Shown in pieces: positions 30,072 through 38,952 of a DNA stretch of 39,004 bases. This DNA is from an uncultured Bacteroidia bacterium (GTDB lineage Bacteria; Bacteroidota; Bacteroidia; Bacteroidales; UBA932): positions 1-39,004 of the forward strand of contig CADBFO010000022.1 of NCBI GenBank assembly GCA_902794005.1, given 5' to 3'. Every line of letters begins with the position of its first letter. Position 1 is the stretch's first letter. Under the pieces are notes generated by a model, which saw only the letters and a program-made list of their open reading frames with translations, ran no database searches and was not told the origin of the DNA. A program made the translations under genes and the position numbers.

Positions 30072-30668
30072 CTACAATGAAATGCCCATGAAGGTCATGA
30101 AGGCGATGCCCATCATGCCCACGGTGATGAAGGTGATACCCAGACCCTTGAGGGCATCCGGGACGTTGGAGTAGCTCATCTTCTCGCGGATGGCGGCCAG
30201 GGATACGATGGCCAGGAACCAGCCGATACCGGAACCCAGGGCGTAAACGGTGGCCTCACCGATATTGAGGAAATCTTTCTGCTGCATGAACAGGGAACCG
30301 CCCAGAATGGCGCAGTTCACGGCAATCAAGGGCAGGAAGATACCCAGTGCGGAATAGAGCTCGGGAGAGAACTTCTCCACCAGCATTTCTACAATCTGTA
30401 CGATGGCGGCAATGACGGCGATGAAGACGATGAAACTGAGGAAACTCAGGTCCACCCCTTCGATGAGGGCGTCGGGAGCCAGTACATAGGTGTTGAGAAG
30501 ATAGTTCACGGGAAGCGTGATCAGGAGCACGGCGATAACCGCGACACCCAGGCCAGCTGCCGTTTTGACATTCTTCGATACCGCCAGGAACGAGCACATT
30601 CCCAGGAAGTAAGCGAAGATCATGTTGTCCACGAAGATGGACTTGACGAATAAGCTAAGATATTCCAT
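30072..30668 (-). CDS. nqrE: Na+-translocating NADH:quinone reductase, subunit E
   Basis: A 198-residue six-helix membrane subunit. It begins [20 protein letters not shown] and has [20 protein letters not shown], the family motif that carries a cysteine ligand of the intramembrane iron centre shared with NqrD; a further conserved cysteine is in [11 protein letters not shown]. Length and topology fit NqrE/RnfA. It begins nine bases after nqrD and belongs to the nqrABCDEF transcription unit. Confidence 0.97.
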   Translation of the reverse strand: MEYLSLFVKSIFVDNMIFAYFLGMCSFLAVSKNVKTAAGLGVAVIAVLLITLPVNYLLNTYVLAPDALIEGVDLSFLSFIVFIAVIAAIVQIVEMLVEKFSPELYSALGIFLPLIAVNCAILGGSLFMQQKDFLNIGEATVYALGSGIGWFLAIVSLAAIREKMSYSNVPDALKGLGITFITVGMMGIAFMTFMGISL

Positions 30669-30677
30669 AGGGCGCGA

Positions 30678-31292
30678 TTATTTTTCCTGGAGGTCTTTCT
30701 GGATACTGCGCTGCACCCATACGATGCATCCCAGGAGGATGAGGGCGAACGGAGGCAGAATCACCAGGTTGTTAGGTACATAGCCGAAGCGGTTCAGGAT
30801 ATCGATGCCGAACAGGGTTCCGCTGCCCAGAAGCTCGCGGAAGAAGGCGACGATCAGGAGGATAAGGCCATAGCCGGCGCCGTTGGCAAGTCCGTCGAGG
30901 AAGGAAGGCCAGGGCTTGTTGCCCAGGGCGAACGCTTCGATGCGGCCCATCACGATACAGTTGGTGATGATGAGGCCGATATAGACGGACAGCTGCTTGT
31001 CAATGGCGTATGTGGCCTCGAAGGATTTGAGAATCTGATCCACGAGGATTACCATCATGGCCACCACGACCAGCTGGACGATGATACGGACGCGGCCGGG
31101 AATGGTGTTGCGCAGCAAGGAAAGGATGAGGCTGGAAATACCCGTAACGACAATCACGGAGAGGGTCATCACCAGGGCTCCCTTCATGGTAACGGTAACC
31201 GCCAGGGAGGAGCAAATGCCCAGCACCAGGACGGTAATGGGGTTCCCCTTGAAAATGGGGTTCAGAATGGTTTCTTTCAGTTTTGCATCCAT
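30678..31292 (-). CDS. nqrD: Na+-translocating NADH:quinone reductase, subunit D
   Basis: A 204-residue six-helix membrane subunit, with NPITVLVLGICSSLAVTVTM near the N-terminus and LIITNCIVMGRIEAFALGNK, the two segments carrying the cysteines of the intramembrane iron centre. The C-terminus (GYVPNNLVILPPFALILLGC, WVQRSIQ) is complete. Its ATG lies inside the extended nqrC frame: nqrC shows no stop before it, and the two frames overlap for about 290 bases. No Shine-Dalgarno-like sequence precedes the start. Confidence 0.96.
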   Translation of the reverse strand: MDAKLKETILNPIFKGNPITVLVLGICSSLAVTVTMKGALVMTLSVIVVTGISSLILSLLRNTIPGRVRIIVQLVVVAMMVILVDQILKSFEATYAIDKQLSVYIGLIITNCIVMGRIEAFALGNKPWPSFLDGLANGAGYGLILLIVAFFRELLGSGTLFGIDILNRFGYVPNNLVILPPFALILLGCIVWVQRSIQKDLQEK

Positions 31293-32028
31293 ATTTGCTA
31301 TAGGCGGTGAGCCAGGTGTCGATGGCGGCGTCCAGGCCCTGTGAGGTCATCGTGGCACCGGTAATGGCATCGATCTGGTTGTCAGTCAGGGACTTGCCTT
31401 CTGCATCTTTGGGGGCGCCGCCCTTGACGATGTCAAAGACGTTTGCCTTGGTGAAATCGGCCTTCTCGCCGACGAACGATGCCTGGAAGGCAGGGTCGTC
31501 CTTGATTTTGGAACCCAGGCCGGCCGTCTCGGACTCGTGGTCGAAATACGCACCCTTGATCACGGGCGTTCCGTTCTCGAAGGCGATGTATCCCCAGATG
31601 GGGCCCCAGAGGCCGGCTCCGTAGATGGGAACCACCGTGGTCCCGTTCTTGAAGATGAAAACGGGGATTTCGGGTTCCGCGGTCTTGTTGGCGCCGCCTT
31701 TGATGTTGTAATTCTGGCGCTTGAGTTCGCCGGGGCTGTACACTTTGTCCATAGGAAGTTCGTTCACCTTCTCACCGTTGATATTGATGGTGAAGGCTTC
31801 CGCGATTTCCTCGGCATATTTCGCCAGCTTGGCGGTATTGTTGAGCTTGTCCATATCGGCCTTGGAGCCATACTGGGCGGCCGTGAGCATCTGGGAGATG
31901 GTTTCGGCCTTTTCGTTGGCATCCTGCTTGGCCTTGAGGCTCTGGGAAACGAAAGCCAGGAGCGCGGCTACGACCACGACGATGATGGTGGTGTAGATGA
32001 CGGTATATACATTATTATTTGTATTCAT
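31000..32028 (-). CDS. nqrC: Na+-translocating NADH:quinone reductase, subunit C, with missing stop at expected end
   Basis: Residues 1-246 match NqrC: an N-terminal membrane helix (about 7-27), PIYGAGLWGPIWGYIAF, SETAGLGSKIKDDPAFQASF and DAITGATMTSQGLDAAIDTW with T226 at the covalent FMN-threonine site. The family end should come at about residue 246, just before nqrD. Here no stop is present. The frame continues, in the other frame of nqrD, for another 96 low-similarity, His/Pro/Arg-rich residues to a stop at 31000. The sequence at the boundary, AAATATGGATGC, would give a normal TAA stop overlapping the next ATG if one more A were present (AAATAATGGATGC). So either a single base has been lost (or missed in sequencing) or the protein is truly extended. 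Confidence 0.88.
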   Translation of the reverse strand: MNTNNNVYTVIYTTIIVVVVAALLAFVSQSLKAKQDANEKAETISQMLTAAQYGSKADMDKLNNTAKLAKYAEEIAEAFTININGEKVNELPMDKVYSPGELKRQNYNIKGGANKTAEPEIPVFIFKNGTTVVPIYGAGLWGPIWGYIAFENGTPVIKGAYFDHESETAGLGSKIKDDPAFQASFVGEKADFTKANVFDIVKGGAPKDAEGKSLTDNQIDAITGATMTSQGLDAAIDTWLTAYSKYGCKTERNHSEPHFQGEPHYRPGAGHLLLPGGYRYHEGSPGDDPLRDCRYGYFQPHPFLAAQHHSRPRPYHRPAGRGGHDGNPRGSDSQILRGHIRH

Positions 32029-32040
32029 GGCGCAATTCCT

Positions 32041-33174
32041 TTAAGCGGTTAAGGCTTTCTTGGCCCTGCGGCCGGTGTGTACGGACACTACGCAGTGGTC
32101 GATGAGCGGAGCCATGGTGTTCATGAACAGGATGGCGAGCATCATGCCTTCCATGTAGCCGGGATTCCACAGACGGACAATCACGGCCAGGGCGCCTACG
32201 AGGAAACCGTAGATCCACTTGCCGGTCTCGGTCTGGGCGGCGGTGACAGGGTCGGTTGCCATGAAGACGGAGCCGAAGAGGAAGCCGCCCATCACCAGCT
32301 GGTAGTAGCAGGGAACGGCGGTGGCGCCGGCCATCTGGCCCAGCCAGCCTACGAGGAGGCCGCCGGCAACGGAGGATACCATAATCTTCCAGGAGGCCAC
32401 GCCGGTCCAGACCAGGATGAGGGCGCCAAGAAGGATGGCGACGACGCTGGTTTCACCGGTGCTGCCGGGGATGAATCCCCAGAACATATCCATAAAGGAA
32501 TAGCTCTGGTTCGCGCTGGAGATAACGCCGGTGGCTGCGTCAAAACCGCCGTCATGTGCCATCGCCAGCGGCGTGGCGGCGCTGATGGCGTCCACGTCGC
32601 CGAGACCGGCCCATGTCTTGGACACCCAGACGCTGGAGCCCGACATGCTGGAAGGATAGGAGAAGAACAGGAAGGCACGGGCCACCAGTGCCGGATTCCA
32701 GATGTTCATGCCGGTGCCGCCGAAGCACTCCTTCACGAAGATGACGGAGAAAGCGACGGCGAGGGCGAGCATCCACAGGGGAACGTCCACGGGAACGATC
32801 AGCGGAATCAGGAAACCGGTGACGAGGTAACCTTCGTTCACTTCTTCACCACGGATCTGGGAACTTGCGAATTCGATGGCAAGGCCCACTACATAGGAGA
32901 CCACGAACAGCGGAAGCATGCGCAGGAGTCCGTAGAAGAACATCTGCAGGAAGCTCCATTCGAGGCCGTAAAGGGTTGCGGTCTGGAGACCCACGTTGTA
33001 CATGCCAAAGAGGGCAGCGGGAACCAGTGCGATCACAACCATGATCATCACGCGCTTGAGGTCGATACCGTCACGCACATGGGCGCCCTTGCGGGTTACC
33101 GTTCCGGGAACACGCAGGAAGGTGTCGAAAGCGTCATAGGTGGAATACCACCAGGGTTTTTTCTCTTCTGCCAT
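32041..33174 (-). CDS. nqrB: Na+-translocating NADH:quinone reductase, subunit B
   Basis: A 377-residue polytopic membrane protein. Segments typical of NqrB/RnfD are PALFGMYNVGLQTA-like (PAALFGMYNVGLQTATLYG), GYLVTGFLIPLIVPVDVPLW, KECFGGTGMNIWNPALVARA and FVATDPVTAAQT-like (SVFMATDPVTAAQTETGKW). DVDAISAATPLAMAH holds the threonine (T201) expected to carry covalent FMN. It is the subunit bearing the main Na+ path. It starts four bases after nqrA and is followed 12 bases later by nqrC. Confidence 0.97.
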   Translation of the reverse strand: MAEEKKPWWYSTYDAFDTFLRVPGTVTRKGAHVRDGIDLKRVMIMVVIALVPAALFGMYNVGLQTATLYGLEWSFLQMFFYGLLRMLPLFVVSYVVGLAIEFASSQIRGEEVNEGYLVTGFLIPLIVPVDVPLWMLALAVAFSVIFVKECFGGTGMNIWNPALVARAFLFFSYPSSMSGSSVWVSKTWAGLGDVDAISAATPLAMAHDGGFDAATGVISSANQSYSFMDMFWGFIPGSTGETSVVAILLGALILVWTGVASWKIMVSSVAGGLLVGWLGQMAGATAVPCYYQLVMGGFLFGSVFMATDPVTAAQTETGKWIYGFLVGALAVIVRLWNPGYMEGMMLAILFMNTMAPLIDHCVVSVHTGRRAKKALTA

Positions 33175-33178
33175 AGTC

Positions 33179-34501
33179 TTATGCCATTTCTTTGATCATG
33201 AGATCGATACCCTGGCCGATGATGGCCTGGATTTCGTTCTTGGAAGGGTCCACATAGTCACAGAGGGCGAGGTCTTCGGGAAGAACCTCGTAAATGCCGA
33301 ATTTCTCCATCTTCTCGATATCTCCGGCCAGGCAGGCCTTGATGAGGTAGATGGGGAAGATGTCCATGGGGGTGACATCCTCGAAGCATTTGGTCTGAAC
33401 GAAGGCGCGGGGGCCGCCGTGCAGGTTGGTATCCATGTCGTACTTCTTGGAAGGGGTGAGCCAGGAGAAGTAGCACCAGGAAGAACTGTACACCTTGGGG
33501 CGGAAAGGCTTGGCCCAGCCGAACCACTCTCTTGCATCTCCTTCGCGGAGAAGGGTGATCTGGTTGTCGAAAAAGCCGATGCAGCCTTCTGCGCCGAGGT
33601 ATTCGCCGGTGAGGACGTCTCCGCCGATGACGCGGATGCCTTCACCTACCTCGGTGATGGATTTTACGGGCGTGCCGGGAAGGGCTGTCACATAGCCGGT
33701 CTTGGGAGCGGAGGGGCCTGTGACGGCCACCTTGCGGGTAAGCTCCAGCTTGCCGGTGTTGACCACATGGCCGATGGCGGCCAGATGCAGGAGAGAGACC
33801 GTCCAGACGATTTCGCCCTTCCGGATGGGGGCGATATGGCTGATCTGAACGCCTACGTTGCCGGCCGGATGGGGACCGGAAACGGTGTGGACGGCGGCGT
33901 TGGACACTCCGGCGAACGGAGAGCCTTTGGCAACGCCGATATGCACGGGGGCGATCTTGGCGAGTGCGTCGATACCGGCCTGGATGTCCTTCAGGGCATC
34001 ACCGAGAACGAAAGCACTGTCTGCCGCAAGCGGAGCCGTGCTGAAAGAGGAAACGAAAATTGCCTTGGGCGTTTCTTCGGGATGGGCCATGACGCCGTAA
34101 GGGCGCTGGACCAGTGAACCCCAGAGGCCGCTCTTGAGGAGAAGGTCTTTGGTTTCAACTGCCGTAGCCGGGGCCTTGGAACCGAAGTCCACATAGTCCT
34201 GAACGGCGTCGGCCTTCACGAGAACTGCAAGCAATTTTCTCTTTTCGCCCCGGACGATCTGCTGCACCGTGCCGCTGACGGGCGAGGTGAACAGAATCTC
34301 GGGACGCTGTTTGTCGGCCATCACGGGGGAGCCTGCCTTCACCGCGTCGCCTTCCTTCACCAGCAGCCTGGGGACCAGGCCTTTGAAGTCGGTAGGCTTT
34401 ACGGCAACAACGTCAGGACTCACGGTTTTGATGACCTCCGGGACTGCGGCACCCTTGATGGGGATGTCGAGGCCCTTTTTCAAAGCGAGATTGTTAGACA
34501 T
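33179..34501 (-). CDS. nqrA: Na+-translocating NADH:quinone reductase, subunit A
   Basis: The 440-residue peripheral subunit contacts the quinone site. It begins LALKKGLDIPIKGAA, then VKPTDFKGLVPRLLVKEGDA and SPVSGTVQQIVRGEKRKL (a lipoyl-like barrel), and has SGPHPAGNVGVQISHIAP, followed by DVLTGEYLGAEGCIG. The C-terminal region with FPIYLIKACLAGDIEKMEKF and LPEDLALCDYVDPSKNEIQ is typical. It is the first gene of the nqr operon, transcribed away from the helicase gene. The 84-base gap contains a palindrome and -7-like boxes with TTCG instead of TTTG. Confidence 0.97.
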   Translation of the reverse strand: MSNNLALKKGLDIPIKGAAVPEVIKTVSPDVVAVKPTDFKGLVPRLLVKEGDAVKAGSPVMADKQRPEILFTSPVSGTVQQIVRGEKRKLLAVLVKADAVQDYVDFGSKAPATAVETKDLLLKSGLWGSLVQRPYGVMAHPEETPKAIFVSSFSTAPLAADSAFVLGDALKDIQAGIDALAKIAPVHIGVAKGSPFAGVSNAAVHTVSGPHPAGNVGVQISHIAPIRKGEIVWTVSLLHLAAIGHVVNTGKLELTRKVAVTGPSAPKTGYVTALPGTPVKSITEVGEGIRVIGGDVLTGEYLGAEGCIGFFDNQITLLREGDAREWFGWAKPFRPKVYSSSWCYFSWLTPSKKYDMDTNLHGGPRAFVQTKCFEDVTPMDIFPIYLIKACLAGDIEKMEKFGIYEVLPEDLALCDYVDPSKNEIQAIIGQGIDLMIKEMA

Positions 34502-34532
34502 TATTGATACAGTTTTGTGTATTTGCGAAAAT

Positions 34533-34544
34533 ACTTCGCGAAGT
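34533..34544. promoter_or_regulatory. Palindrome in the divergent nqrA/UvrD-like intergenic region
   Basis: ACTTCGCGAAGT is a perfect 12-bp palindrome midway between two divergent genes. On the minus strand it overlaps TAACTTCG and lies next to TATTTTCG, both one mismatch from the -7 consensus, so a dimeric regulator could act on the nqr promoter. The function is inferred from position only. Confidence 0.35.
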
Positions 34545-34585
34545 TACGAATTTTTTACTAATTTCGCGTTATAAAATGGGTCAAT

Positions 34586-36988
34586 ATGAGTGAGATTTTG
34601 AAGGATTTGAACGATGAGCAGAAGAAGGCCGTCACCTGCACGGAAGGTCCCGTGCTCATCGTGGCGGGAGCAGGGTCGGGGAAGACCCGGGTTTTAACTT
34701 CCAGGATAGCGTATCTTATTGAAAGGGGAATTGCCCCGGAATGTATTTTGGCTCTGACGTTTACGAAGAAAGCGGCCGGAGAGATGAAGGAGCGTATCGC
34801 CCTCATGACAGGAGAGCGCAAGGCCCGCAGAATCTGGATGGGAACCTTCCATTCGGTCTTTATCCGTTTTCTCAGGGAGTATGCCGGCATCCTGGGGTTT
34901 CCGGCCACATTTACCATATACGACACGGCCGATTCGGTGAGTGCCGTCAAAACCTGTATCAGGCAACTCGGCCTGGATGACAAGCTTTACAAGCCCAAGG
35001 AGGTGCTCTCCCGCATTTCCAAGGCAAAGAACGACTTGGTGACTCCTACGCCGTACATGAACGGTGCCGGCGGTTACCGGGAAGATGACGGAAAGCACAA
35101 GAAGCCGGAGATCTACCGGATCTATGCCTTGTACTGCCAGATGTGCCGGCAGGCGGGCGTGATGGATTTTGACGATATCCTTCTATATCTGAATATCCTG
35201 CTGAAGCAGAGCCCGGAGGCCCTGCAGACCATATCGGCCCGGTTCAGCCATATCCTGGTGGATGAGTATCAGGATACCAACATGGCCCAGTATCTGATTC
35301 TCAAGAAACTGGCCTCCGACCACCAGAACTTATGCGTGGTGGGAGATGATTCCCAGTCCATCTACGGATTCCGCGGCGCCCAGATTCAGAATATCCTGAA
35401 CTTTCAGAAAGATTTTCCTGCGGCCCGGATATTCCGGCTGGAGCGCAATTACCGCAGCACCCAGACAATCGTGAATGCGGCCAATTCCCTCATTGCCCAC
35501 AACGAGGACCGCCTTCCCAAACAGTGCGTTTCCATGGGGGAGAAGGGTGAGTTGATTCATCTGGTGCGTGCCTACACCGAGCAGGAGGAAGCTATGCAGA
35601 TTGCATCGGCCATCCTTTCACGCATGAGGGTAGAACAGTCAGAGTATGAGGACTTTGCTGTTTTGTACCGGACTAATTCCCAGTCCCGCGCCCTTGAGGA
35701 GCAGCTTCGCCGCCGCAATATCCCTTATATGATTTATTCGGGGAATTCTTTCTTCGAGCGTGCAGAAGTGAAAGATATGATGGCATATTTCAAACTGGCG
35801 GTGAACCTGAATGACGACGAGTCGTTCAAACGCGTGGTGAACAAGCCGGCCCGTGGCATCGGAGATACTTCCGTGAATGCTCTCCTGGCGGCTGCGCAGG
35901 CCTCCCGGATATCCCTTTTCAAGGCGGCATCGTTGCCGGATCTGGAACATTTCGGCCTGAAGAGCGCGGCTATCGGAAAAATCCGGGCTTTTTGTTCCCT
36001 TATGGAAAAAGCGTCCCGGGAAGCGGTGGTGGGGGACGCTTTCGACGTTGCCCGCACATTGGCCTCCGAAAGCGGACTATATCTCTTTTATAAAGCCGAC
36101 AATTCCGTGGAAGGGCAAAGCCGCTTTGCCAACATTGAGGAACTGCTGAATTCCGTGAAGGCATTCGTGGAGGACGTCCAGGGGGATTACCGGAATTCGC
36201 TTATGGAAGACGGTGCCGTGCAGGAAGACTCTCTGATCCCGGATGCAGACCTTCCCCGCGTGACACTGGCCGACTATCTGGAAAACGTTTCCCTGCTCTC
36301 CAACGCTGACGTCGCCGATGATGAAACCAACAACAAGGTGGCGCTGATGACGGTCCATACGGCCAAGGGACTGGAATTTCCCTATGTATTCGTGGTCGGT
36401 ATGGAAGAGAATTTGTTCCCTTCTGCCGGTTGGATGGTTACGCCGAGAGAGTTGGAGGAAGAACGGCGGCTCTTTTATGTAGCGCTTACGCGTGCCAAAC
36501 GGGCGGTTATGCTCTCGTATGCAGAGACGCGCATGCGGAATGGAAAACATGAGTCCAACGCCCCCAGCCGTTTCCTCCGGGAGATTGCGCCGCAGTATCT
36601 GGATCATCCGCTCCGCAGGGAGGACATGGTTTCTTCGGAAACGTCGGAGAAGGAAAGCGGAGGCTTCCGCTGGTCTTCGCCCAAAAAGTGGCCCGCGGCG
36701 GCATCCAAAGTTTCTTCCGTCCCGACGCGTCCATCCGCCCAGGCCGGTCCTGTCCGCCGTCCGTCAGTCCAGCCCGAGCGTCCTCCTGTCATCGACGCGG
36801 ATTTTGTCCCGGAACCCATGTCTTCCTTCCGGGAGGGAGAAGTAATTGAGCACAATCGGTTTGGGGCAGGAAAAGTCCTTGAAATTAGCGGTCAGGTGCC
36901 CGATTTAAAGGCCAAAATCCTCTTTGATAAATACGGAGAAAAACTTCTTTTGCTGAAATTTGCAAAAATTCGTCACAAAAATTTTTGA
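34586..36988 (+). CDS. UvrD/PcrA-type 3'-5' DNA helicase
   Basis: An 800-residue superfamily 1 helicase. Q motif LNDEQKKAVT; motif I AGAGSGKT (K33); Ia LTFTKKAAGEM; motif II LVDEYQDTN; III GDDSQSIYGFRGA; IV RNYRST; V VHTAKGLEFPYVFVVGME; VI VALTRAKRAVM. The domain order 1A-1B-2A-2B is complete. The C-terminal 100 residues are a proline/serine-rich linker ending in a small domain (REGEVIEHNRFGAGKVLEIS...AKILFDKYGEKLLLLKFA) found in PcrA/UvrD, which binds RNA polymerase. Role: unwinding in excision and mismatch repair and removal of RecA. The ATG fits the alignment. It is divergent from nqrA. Confidence 0.95.
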   Translation: MSEILKDLNDEQKKAVTCTEGPVLIVAGAGSGKTRVLTSRIAYLIERGIAPECILALTFTKKAAGEMKERIALMTGERKARRIWMGTFHSVFIRFLREYAGILGFPATFTIYDTADSVSAVKTCIRQLGLDDKLYKPKEVLSRISKAKNDLVTPTPYMNGAGGYREDDGKHKKPEIYRIYALYCQMCRQAGVMDFDDILLYLNILLKQSPEALQTISARFSHILVDEYQDTNMAQYLILKKLASDHQNLCVVGDDSQSIYGFRGAQIQNILNFQKDFPAARIFRLERNYRSTQTIVNAANSLIAHNEDRLPKQCVSMGEKGELIHLVRAYTEQEEAMQIASAILSRMRVEQSEYEDFAVLYRTNSQSRALEEQLRRRNIPYMIYSGNSFFERAEVKDMMAYFKLAVNLNDDESFKRVVNKPARGIGDTSVNALLAAAQASRISLFKAASLPDLEHFGLKSAAIGKIRAFCSLMEKASREAVVGDAFDVARTLASESGLYLFYKADNSVEGQSRFANIEELLNSVKAFVEDVQGDYRNSLMEDGAVQEDSLIPDADLPRVTLADYLENVSLLSNADVADDETNNKVALMTVHTAKGLEFPYVFVVGMEENLFPSAGWMVTPRELEEERRLFYVALTRAKRAVMLSYAETRMRNGKHESNAPSRFLREIAPQYLDHPLRREDMVSSETSEKESGGFRWSSPKKWPAAASKVSSVPTRPSAQAGPVRRPSVQPERPPVIDADFVPEPMSSFREGEVIEHNRFGAGKVLEISGQVPDLKAKILFDKYGEKLLLLKFAKIRHKNF

Positions 36989-37050
36989 TAATCAATAATT
37001 ATCATTATATTTGTAAAGAAGTTTTTCATAGTTTAAGTTTAGGTTAAGTT

Positions 37051-37082
37051 ACCGGCCCTTCGCAGTGATGCGAGGGGCCGGT
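37051..37082. terminator. Hairpin between the helicase and glutamine synthetase genes
   Basis: ACCGGCCCTTCGCA (37051-37064), a 4-base loop GTGA and TGCGAGGGGCCGGT (37069-37082) form a 14-bp stem with one G-T wobble. It lies between convergent genes and may end both transcripts, but no T-tract follows on either side. Confidence 0.6.
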
Positions 37083-37117
37083 AGATTTAATGTTTCTGTA
37101 GTTTGGGCTGAAAAGTC

Positions 37118-38632
37118 CTAACCGCAGTAGAAATATTGGGCGACGAGCTTACGCATCAGTTTGGTGTCATTGCGGGCTTCCTTGTGCAGATCCATGTCGT
37201 TGTGTGCGAGGAGGGCCTTCAGGATCCCGTCAATCATGTGGGGACGGAAGACATCGGCCTGTTCGTAAATGGCACGGTCCTTCTCCAGGCAGTGGGCAGA
37301 CTCTGTACAGCAGGTGGGCAGTTGGGCCAGGGTTGCCAGGCGGCCGGCGTTCTCGCTCTTGTGGATATCCATGTCCACGTAGGTGTCCGAAGCAATCTTG
37401 AGTGCTTCTTTTTCAGGCATTTCCATGCCAATACGGGCCGCTACGCAGAGACCGGCCATGAGCTGGTAAATGTCGGCCGAGCAGTCGGGGCTGCGCATTT
37501 CGAAAGTCTGCTTTGCCGTGGTGTCGTGGTCGATGGGTTTCTCCTTGGGGTTGGCCTTGGAACACATGTCGGTGCCGGCGCTCCAGCCCAGCGGGACGCG
37601 TACCAGGGCGCTGCGGTTGCAGTCTCCCCAGCATACATTGGTGGGCGCTTCCTGATGGGGTACCAGACGGAAGTAGGAAGTTGGATTTTTATTGCCGAAA
37701 GCCGTGATGGACGGAGCCATGGTCATGAGGCCGGCAATGGCGCGGAGCGATTCCTTGGAAAGCTTTCCGTCGGGCCCCAGGGTGACATTTTTGCCGTCCT
37801 TCATCAGGCGCATATGAACGTGCATGCCGGAACCGGCCTTGCCCGTGGTAATCTTTGGAGCGAAGCTCACGTCCAGGTTGTAGCGGTAAGCAAGGTTGCG
37901 GATGACCCATTTGGCCAGCAGGAGCTGGTCGGCCGCTGTTTCTACCGGACAGGGCAGGAATTCGATCTCGTTCTGCTCGTACACTTTTCCGTCCAGGGTG
38001 AAGTTGCCCACCTCGGAGTGTCCGTATTTGATCTGGCCGCCGGTTTTGGCCACGTGTTCCATGCATTCGCGGCGGAAATCGTTCAGCTTGGCAAAAGGTT
38101 CGCTCTCGTGATAGCCCTTTTGGTCGGTGGCGGGGAAGAGCTTGTCTTCTTCGCAAATGACGTAGTATTCCAGTTCTCCCATGGCCTCGAACTGCAGGCC
38201 GGTGGATTTTTCAAAGGCTTTCTCGGCCCGCATGAGCGTGGCATGGGGGGCGCAGTCGAAGGGCTCGCCGTCCTTGTTGAAAAATCCGCAGAGGAAGCAG
38301 AGGGTCGGGATCTCATTGAACGGATCCACGAAAGCCGTCCGGTAGCGGGGAATGACATACAGATCGCTGTTGCCGGCCTCGATGAAGGAAGGGAAGAGGC
38401 TGGAGCCGTCCACGCGCTCGCCTTCCGTGAGGATGGTCTCGGCGTAGGCGAGGCTGTTCACGGTGAAGTTGAGGGTTTTCACCCGTCCGTCCTCGGCCGG
38501 GTACATGAAGTCGATCATCCGGATGTTCTTCTCGCAGATGAAATTGAGTATGTCTTCACGGGTGAAGTCTTCGGGGTGCTTTTCAAGGAAAGCCACCACC
38601 TCATTGGGGTTCAGTGCAATGCTTTTATTCAT
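37118..38632 (-). CDS. glnA: Glutamine synthetase (type I-like fold)
   Basis: A 504-residue enzyme joining glutamate and ammonia to glutamine with ATP. The beta-grasp N-terminal part (MIDFMYPAEDGRVKTLNF, GERVDGSSLFPSF) and the catalytic part show ELEYYVICEEDK, GHSEVGNFTLDGKVYEQNEI, AGSGMHVHMRLMKDGKN (the ATP/glutamate-binding HVH motif), APTNVCWGDCNRSALVRVP and EMRSPDCSADIYQLMAGL. It is smaller than the roughly 730-residue type III GlnN of this phylum and slightly longer than GSI from enterobacteria; the adenylylation loop is not evident. The promoter is strong and close. It is oriented toward the helicase gene. Confidence 0.93.
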   Translation of the reverse strand: MNKSIALNPNEVVAFLEKHPEDFTREDILNFICEKNIRMIDFMYPAEDGRVKTLNFTVNSLAYAETILTEGERVDGSSLFPSFIEAGNSDLYVIPRYRTAFVDPFNEIPTLCFLCGFFNKDGEPFDCAPHATLMRAEKAFEKSTGLQFEAMGELEYYVICEEDKLFPATDQKGYHESEPFAKLNDFRRECMEHVAKTGGQIKYGHSEVGNFTLDGKVYEQNEIEFLPCPVETAADQLLLAKWVIRNLAYRYNLDVSFAPKITTGKAGSGMHVHMRLMKDGKNVTLGPDGKLSKESLRAIAGLMTMAPSITAFGNKNPTSYFRLVPHQEAPTNVCWGDCNRSALVRVPLGWSAGTDMCSKANPKEKPIDHDTTAKQTFEMRSPDCSADIYQLMAGLCVAARIGMEMPEKEALKIASDTYVDMDIHKSENAGRLATLAQLPTCCTESAHCLEKDRAIYEQADVFRPHMIDGILKALLAHNDMDLHKEARNDTKLMRKLVAQYFYCG

Positions 38633-38652
38633 GATTTATGAGGTTAGGACGA

Positions 38653-38683
38653 CAAAGATACCCAATCTTTGCCGATTTGTCAA
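38653..38683 (-). promoter_or_regulatory. Promoter of the glutamine synthetase gene
   Basis: On the minus strand TTG (38683-38681), exactly 20 bases, and TATCTTTG (38660-38653), a perfect Bacteroidota promoter. The start is predicted near 38646, leaving a leader of only about 14 bases before the ATG. Confidence 0.75.
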
Positions 38684-38689
38684 TACCCC

Positions 38690-38952
38690 GCCGCCCTTCT
38701 TCCGTGTTCTTCATCCATGCCCTTCCCTGATGTCCTTCTCCGCTGCCCTTCATCCATGCACCGCCGTCTCTCGCTGCCCTTTCGCCTCGGCTGCTGCCAT
38801 CGTCCCAGCTTTTGGACCGTTGACAGCATTTTGGGCCGATTTTGCCGTCATCGTCCCATTCTTTGGACCGTTGGCAGCACTTGATTTTTTCTCCGAAAAG
38901 CGTAACTTCCCGTGTTTGACACTTATGATTTACTGATTTGCCGATAATAATG
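38690..38952. repeat. Gene-free stretch with imperfect direct repeats
   Basis: No convincing gene is visible on either strand. Two 31-base copies (38798-38828 and 38849-38879) share CATCGTCCCA and TTTGGACCGTTG with four mismatches and are spaced 51 bases apart. A second short repeat, CTTCATCCATGC, occurs at 38709-38720 and 38748-38759. The frame MIYEVRTTKIPNLCRF on the plus strand reads through it but overlaps the glutamine synthetase start and has no family match. Origin unknown: decayed coding repeat or spacer. Confidence 0.6.

Noticed and set aside
38690-38890. CRISPR-like array suggested by the direct repeats at the right end
   Set aside because: Only two imperfect 31-base copies with four mismatches and a 20-base gap, no cas genes, no third copy.
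38463-38936. Plus-strand frame reading from inside the glutamine synthetase gene through the right-end repeats
   Set aside because: Most of it is antisense to a solid gene or lies in repeats; the hydrophobic repeats translate both ways and no start or family is convincing.
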